A stretch of 38,219 bases of DNA from VFMC01 sp040398525 (GTDB taxonomy: Bacteria; Actinomycetota; Acidimicrobiia; Acidimicrobiales; Ilumatobacteraceae). The notes under the pieces were generated by a model. It did not search any database. It was given only the letters and a program-made list of their open reading frames with translations, and had not been told where the DNA came from. This document shows positions 33,962-38,219 of the stretch, one piece after another (position 1 is the first letter of the stretch; each line of letters begins with the position of its first letter). A program made the translations under genes and the position numbers. The stretch lies in NCBI GenBank assembly GCA_040398525.1, contig JBBATY010000031.1, forward strand, positions 1-38,219. Reading direction: 5' to 3'.

Positions 33962-35368
33962 TCAGTCGATGCGGACCAGGTCGGGCAACTGCCACGAACG
34001 GTCGAAGTACGCCTCGGTCGGTGCGTAGAAGCGGAAGTAGGCGAACCAGCCGCGACCGGGCACCGTCGGCACCCAGTTGGCGTCGCCCCCCTCGGGCGGT
34101 GTCGGGCCGATGTGCAAGGTGACGCTGCCGTCGGGGTTGATGTCGAGCGGGTGGCGCGACGAACGGTCGGCGCGGCCCACCGGGTTGTCGATGAAGCAAC
34201 GGGTGTCGTTGTCGTACGCCGTGAACGACCAGAACTGCTTCACGGGAGCATCCGCCGGCACCACGAGCTCGTAGTGGTGATCGCCCGACAGCCAGGCACC
34301 CGAGCTGTCGCGACCGACGTGGAGATAGACCTGCCCTTCGCCAGGGGTATGCGTGGTCATGCCCTTCGAGGCGGTCACCGCCTCGTAGAACCACGCCGTG
34401 CGCTCGTCGAGCTGGGTGGTGTACTCGATCTCCTGGTCGGCGTCGAGGAACAGCGCCAGCTTCCAGTCGCGGCCCGGATACACGGTGGCGCCTGCGAAGC
34501 GCGGCTCGTACCCGATGGCGCGGGCCATCGCCTCGCCGACCAACGTGGCTTGTTCGAGGATGCGGCGCTGACGATCGTCGGGTGCGAACGGTGCGCCCTT
34601 CACGATGCCCAGGTACTCGAGCGAGGCGATGGTGATCCGGTCGCGGTCGTGCACCGGCTCGGCGTCGATGAACCGGTCGACCGCCTCCCAGTAGGCGATC
34701 CCCCGCGGCTGGGTGCCGCTCCACTCGCGGCCGTCGGGGCGCACCACGCGCGTCGGGGTGGGTGCGGCCATGGCGCTCGCCGGGTACACGCGGTAGCCGG
34801 CAAGTGTGCGGGCCGCCTCGTCCTGATCGGTGGCCAGGATTCGGGTCCCGTGCATCACGCTCAGCGTCGGGGTCTGCACGACGATCGCGCCGGGGACGTC
34901 GGGCACTTCCTGGCCGGGGCCCACCAGCAGGTACCTGGCGCCGGCGCCACCGTCGGGGCCGGTGAGGCCGGTGTCGGTGATCGGGCGCTGCCAGAAGTCG
35001 AGGACCGCGCCGGCCGTCGGGCCCGCAGGCACCTCGATGATCAGCGGTCCGGTCCGCGCCAGGTTCGGGAACCCGACGATGTACGGGGTGGTCCCGTTGG
35101 CCGTGAGGAGGCCCAACTTGTCGGCGAAGCTGCTGTATTCGACGATGTCGCAGTCGCCGGCTCCGAAGACGGTCTCGTGCTCGCGCTGCCAGTGTGCGAA
35201 GCCGACGAGCGGGATCGCCCACAGGTAGCCCTGGACGGCCCGCTGGAAGTCGAGCTCGTCGAACAGCCGGGCGGTCGTCTCCGGAGTCGGATAGCCCTGG
35301 GAGAACTCGAGGCGGCCGATGCGGGTGTCGACGGGCCCCGGGAACAAGGGCTGGGGAATCGAGGTCAT
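33962..35368 (-). CDS. DUF1254/DUF1214 domain protein
   Basis: This 468-residue protein has a DUF1254 domain in the N-terminal half (DFQRAVQGYLWAIP, SSFADKLGLLTANGTTPY, GPLIIEVPAG) and a DUF1214 domain in the C-terminal half (FWSFTAYDNDTRCFIDN, HIGPTPPEGGDANWVPT, GRGWFAYFRFYAPTE). The pair is common in bacteria but has no settled function. No signal peptide is evident, unlike many relatives. The ATG at 35368 is chosen over an upstream in-frame TTG. It follows hspR on the same strand with an 81-bp gap and a hairpin, so co-transcription with the chaperone operon is possible but doubtful. Confidence 0.85.
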   Translation of the reverse strand: MTSIPQPLFPGPVDTRIGRLEFSQGYPTPETTARLFDELDFQRAVQGYLWAIPLVGFAHWQREHETVFGAGDCDIVEYSSFADKLGLLTANGTTPYIVGFPNLARTGPLIIEVPAGPTAGAVLDFWQRPITDTGLTGPDGGAGARYLLVGPGQEVPDVPGAIVVQTPTLSVMHGTRILATDQDEAARTLAGYRVYPASAMAAPTPTRVVRPDGREWSGTQPRGIAYWEAVDRFIDAEPVHDRDRITIASLEYLGIVKGAPFAPDDRQRRILEQATLVGEAMARAIGYEPRFAGATVYPGRDWKLALFLDADQEIEYTTQLDERTAWFYEAVTASKGMTTHTPGEGQVYLHVGRDSSGAWLSGDHHYELVVPADAPVKQFWSFTAYDNDTRCFIDNPVGRADRSSRHPLDINPDGSVTLHIGPTPPEGGDANWVPTVPGRGWFAYFRFYAPTEAYFDRSWQLPDLVRID

Positions 35369-35370
35369 GC

Positions 35371-35391
35371 GCAACGGTGGCTGGCCGTTGC
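35371..35391 (-). terminator. hairpin between hspR and the DUF1254 gene
   Basis: GCAACGG, seven-base loop, CCGTTGC: a perfect seven-pair stem ending two bases from the DUF1254 start codon. It could end the dnaK operon transcript, or cover the ribosome-binding region of the next gene. Confidence 0.4.
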
Positions 35392-35449
35392 GGATCTCGT
35401 CATCACCCGCCAGGGGTGGCTCGCCGGGCGGCGGCGGCAGCGCTCGGCG

Positions 35450-35854
35450 TCAGCGGCCGTCGCCGAGGCGTGGGCCACCGAAGACGGCCACCGTCTGGCG
35501 CAGCGGCACCAGATCGCGGCGCGGGGCGCGACCCTTGGCCTCGGCCTCGGCGGCGGCCGCCAGCTGACGCAACTGGTCGTTCTCGATGCGGAGCCGCTCG
35601 ACCTCGGCCTCGAGCTCCATCACCCGGCGGATGCCTTCGAGGTTCATGCCCTCCGCGGCGAGCTCCTGGATGCGGCGTAGCCGCTCGATGTCGACATCGC
35701 TGTAGCGACGGTTGCCGCCCTGGGTGCGGGCCGGTTGCACCAGGCCACGGCGCTCGTAGATGCGCAGCGTCTGGGGGTGCATGCCGGCCAACTCGGCAGC
35801 AACCGAGATGACGTAGACGGCATGGCTCCTGGAACGCACGGCGGGGACCTCCAC
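35450..35854 (-). CDS. hspR: heat-shock repressor HspR (MerR family)
   Basis: This 134-residue transcription factor has a MerR-type winged helix-turn-helix, with YVISVAAELAGMHPQTLRIYE followed by GLVQPARTQGGNRRYS. A C-terminal coiled coil (about 75-100) is probably used in dimerisation. HspR normally represses its own dnaK operon and clpB by binding HAIR sites, with DnaK as co-repressor. The GTG start directly abuts the dnaJ stop; a second GTG five codons on is an alternative. It is the last chaperone gene of the operon. Confidence 0.93.
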   Translation of the reverse strand: MEVPAVRSRSHAVYVISVAAELAGMHPQTLRIYERRGLVQPARTQGGNRRYSDVDIERLRRIQELAAEGMNLEGIRRVMELEAEVERLRIENDQLRQLAAAAEAEAKGRAPRRDLVPLRQTVAVFGGPRLGDGR

Positions 35855-36994
35855 TCAGCTCGCCGCCGCGCCATCGCGCAGCAGGTGGGCTCTGGGTGAC
35901 ACGGTAGTCGCAGCGGCGAGGGCCTCGATCGCCGCCCGCTGCTGTTCGGTGAGCTCGGCGGGCACCTGCACGTCGACGGTGACGATCAGGTCGCCCTCGG
36001 CCTTGGCGGTGACGACACCTTTGCCCTTCACCCGGTGGCGCGACCCGGACTGCGTGCCCGGACGCAACCGCAGGGTGACCTGCGACCCGTCGAGGGTGGG
36101 CACCTCGATGGTGCCACCGAGGGCAGCCTCGGGAAAGGTGACGGGCACACGTACGGTGAGGTTCGAGCCGTCGCGGCCGAACAGGCGGTGCGGACGTACC
36201 TGGCATTCGACGATCAGGTCGCCCGCCGGGCCGCCGTTGAGCCCGGGGGCGCCCTTGCCCTTGAGGCGGATCTTCTGACGGTCGTCGACCCCGGCGGGGA
36301 TGCGCACCTGCACCTCGCGTTGGCGCTTCTCGACCCCCGAGCCGGTGCAGGTGGGGCACGGTTGGTCGATCACCACACCGCGACCGGCGCAGGCGGTGCA
36401 CGGCGAGGTGAACGAGAACGGGCCTTGGTTGTCGTCGATGACGCCGCGGCCGCCACAGCGCGAGCAGACCCGCGGCGAGGTGCCCGGGCGCGCCCCGCTG
36501 CCCGTGCACGTGGTGCATTGCGCATCGGTGGTGAGGAACAGCGTGGTGGTGATGCCGCGCACGGCGTCGGCGAACTCGAGGGTGAGCGTGGCCTCGTAGT
36601 CGGCTCCGCGCTGGGGGCCGCGCCCCGCCGATGCGCCGCCACCGCGCCGACCACGCCCGAACATCTGCCCCAGCAGGTCGCCGAGGCCATCGGCACCCAC
36701 ATTGAACGTCTGTCCGCCACCGGCCGGGCCGCCAGCACCGCCGAACCCGCCCATCGGGCCGAGGCGGCGGACCTCGTCGTACTCCTTGCGCTTGGCCTCG
36801 TCGCCGAGCACGTCGTAGGCCGCGCTCACCTCCTTGAAGCGCTCCTCGGCCGTGGGGTTGCCCGGGTTGGCATCGGGGTGCAGTTCACGCGCGAGCTTGC
36901 GGTACGCCTTGGTGATCTCCTTCGGCGTAGCCGCCCCGGAGACACCCAGGACCTTGTAGTAGTCCTTCTCGTACCACTCGCGCTGAGCGGTCAC
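35855..36994 (-). CDS. dnaJ: co-chaperone DnaJ
   Basis: This 379-residue Hsp40 stimulates DnaK ATPase and delivers substrates. The J domain (about 10-75) has the HPD tripeptide in RELHPDANPG. A Gly-rich linker follows, then four zinc-binding repeats CTTCTGSG, CSRCGGRG, CTACAGRG and CPTCTGSG (about 160-225), and the C-terminal substrate domains. The GTG start at 36994 follows the grpE stop TAA with no base between. Length is normal for type I DnaJ. Confidence 0.96.
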   Translation of the reverse strand: MTAQREWYEKDYYKVLGVSGAATPKEITKAYRKLARELHPDANPGNPTAEERFKEVSAAYDVLGDEAKRKEYDEVRRLGPMGGFGGAGGPAGGGQTFNVGADGLGDLLGQMFGRGRRGGGASAGRGPQRGADYEATLTLEFADAVRGITTTLFLTTDAQCTTCTGSGARPGTSPRVCSRCGGRGVIDDNQGPFSFTSPCTACAGRGVVIDQPCPTCTGSGVEKRQREVQVRIPAGVDDRQKIRLKGKGAPGLNGGPAGDLIVECQVRPHRLFGRDGSNLTVRVPVTFPEAALGGTIEVPTLDGSQVTLRLRPGTQSGSRHRVKGKGVVTAKAEGDLIVTVDVQVPAELTEQQRAAIEALAAATTVSPRAHLLRDGAAAS

Positions 36995-37522
36995 TTACCC
37001 ACGCACCTTCACCATGGCTGCACGCAGCACACGGCCCTTCCAGCGGTACCCGGTGCGCAGGACCTCGGCCACCATGGGCGGGCCGTCACCGGTGCCGGGC
37101 TCGTGCATGACGGCCTCGGCGATGGCGGGGTCGAACGGCTGGTCGGCCAGGTCGAGCGCCTCGAGGCCCTGCTTCTGCAGCGCGCCGATGAGCGCCGACC
37201 AGATCGACTCGACACCCTGCACGTTGTGGGCGAAGGCGGCCTCGCAGGCGTCGAGCACGGGCAGGAGGGCCTCGGCCATCTTGCCCGTGGCACGGTCGAC
37301 CTCGTCGGCCTGCTGGGCGGCCACACGCTTGCGGTAGTTCTCGAAGTCGGCCTGCAGACGCATGGCGATCTCCTTGAACTGGTCGCGCTCGAGGAGCACG
37401 GCCTCGACGTCGTGCTCGACGACGGCGGCGGCCTCGTCGACGGCCGCCGCGTCCGCAGCCGCCCGGAGGTCGGCCGCGGACACCGCGTCGTCTGGATGTT
37501 GGGGGGCGGCGGGATCGCTCAT
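36995..37522 (-). CDS. grpE: nucleotide-exchange factor GrpE
   Basis: This 175-residue protein releases ADP from DnaK. The N-terminal 35 residues are acidic and Ala-rich, followed by a long helix (about 36-85) with LQADFENYRKR, and the C-terminal beta domain ending GYRWKGRVLRAAMVKV. The ATG at 37522 (MSDPAAPQHP) is used; codons further upstream would fall inside dnaK. The gene is 10 bp after dnaK and abuts dnaJ. Confidence 0.95.
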   Translation of the reverse strand: MSDPAAPQHPDDAVSAADLRAAADAAAVDEAAAVVEHDVEAVLLERDQFKEIAMRLQADFENYRKRVAAQQADEVDRATGKMAEALLPVLDACEAAFAHNVQGVESIWSALIGALQKQGLEALDLADQPFDPAIAEAVMHEPGTGDGPPMVAEVLRTGYRWKGRVLRAAMVKVRG

Positions 37523-37532
37523 CGCCACCGGC

Positions 37533-38219
<687 letters not shown>

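Overview
The window comes from a high-GC (about 70% by eye) Actinomycetota chromosome. Three things point there: the gene order dnaK-grpE-dnaJ-hspR, which is typical of actinobacteria; probable F420-dependent enzymes (an LLM-class oxidoreductase and a PPOX-class protein); and frequent leaderless start codons. The gene mix would fit the Acidimicrobiia (Ilumatobacter-like), but that is inference. There is no rRNA, insertion sequence, phage or CRISPR array. The genes are tightly packed housekeeping and metabolic genes, and no stretch over 300 bases lacks a gene.

Layout. 1-197: end of tRNA-Asp and a complete tRNA-Phe. 239-3990: SNF2-family helicase overlapping a SWIM zinc-finger gene. 4011-4601: engB GTPase, convergent with a minus-strand aldehyde dehydrogenase, followed by a double-GNAT acetyltransferase and a short-chain dehydrogenase. 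8016-12091: LLM oxidoreductase, then a three-gene FtsX/MacB-type ABC exporter. 12218-13495: LarA-like protein with the nickel-pincer cofactor residues. 13561-14988 (minus): pyrE and a TesB-type thioesterase. 15095-15508: small conserved basic protein. 15580-18166 (minus): purA-purB. 18303-21114: HisD-like dehydrogenase with altered zinc ligands, DoxX-like membrane protein, a 14-bp tandem array interrupted by a 100-N gap, and a ThuA-like gene. 21071-22616 (minus): PPOX protein and an unknown membrane protein. 22667-23743: Old Yellow Enzyme. 23775-27550 (minus): heterodimeric ABC exporter. 27624-29684: membrane-anchored gluzincin peptidase. 29691-32186 (minus): clpB. 32441-33942: fasciclin lipoprotein and a HAD phosphatase. 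33962-38219 (minus): DUF1254/DUF1214 protein, hspR, dnaJ, grpE and a partial dnaK.

How the parts work together. The dnaK operon encodes its presumed repressor HspR, and clpB has a HAIR-like inverted repeat upstream, so both chaperone loci probably form one heat-shock regulon. purA, purB and pyrE supply nucleotide synthesis. The two ABC systems are self-contained apart from a missing adaptor for the FtsX type.

Most notable. (1) The 14-bp array between the DoxX-like and ThuA-like genes is a chain of overlapping five-codon mini-ORFs. Each has an internal GAGGTG ribosome-binding site, and each TGA stop overlaps the next GTG start, so the chain physically links the stop of one gene to the start of the next. 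(2) Fourteen genes have a -10-like hexamer exactly 6-7 nt before the start codon and no Shine-Dalgarno, which indicates pervasive leaderless transcription. (3) Short tandem duplications recur around stop codons (engB, aldehyde dehydrogenase, ABC ATPase). (4) The HisD-like and LarA-like proteins make specific, testable active-site predictions.
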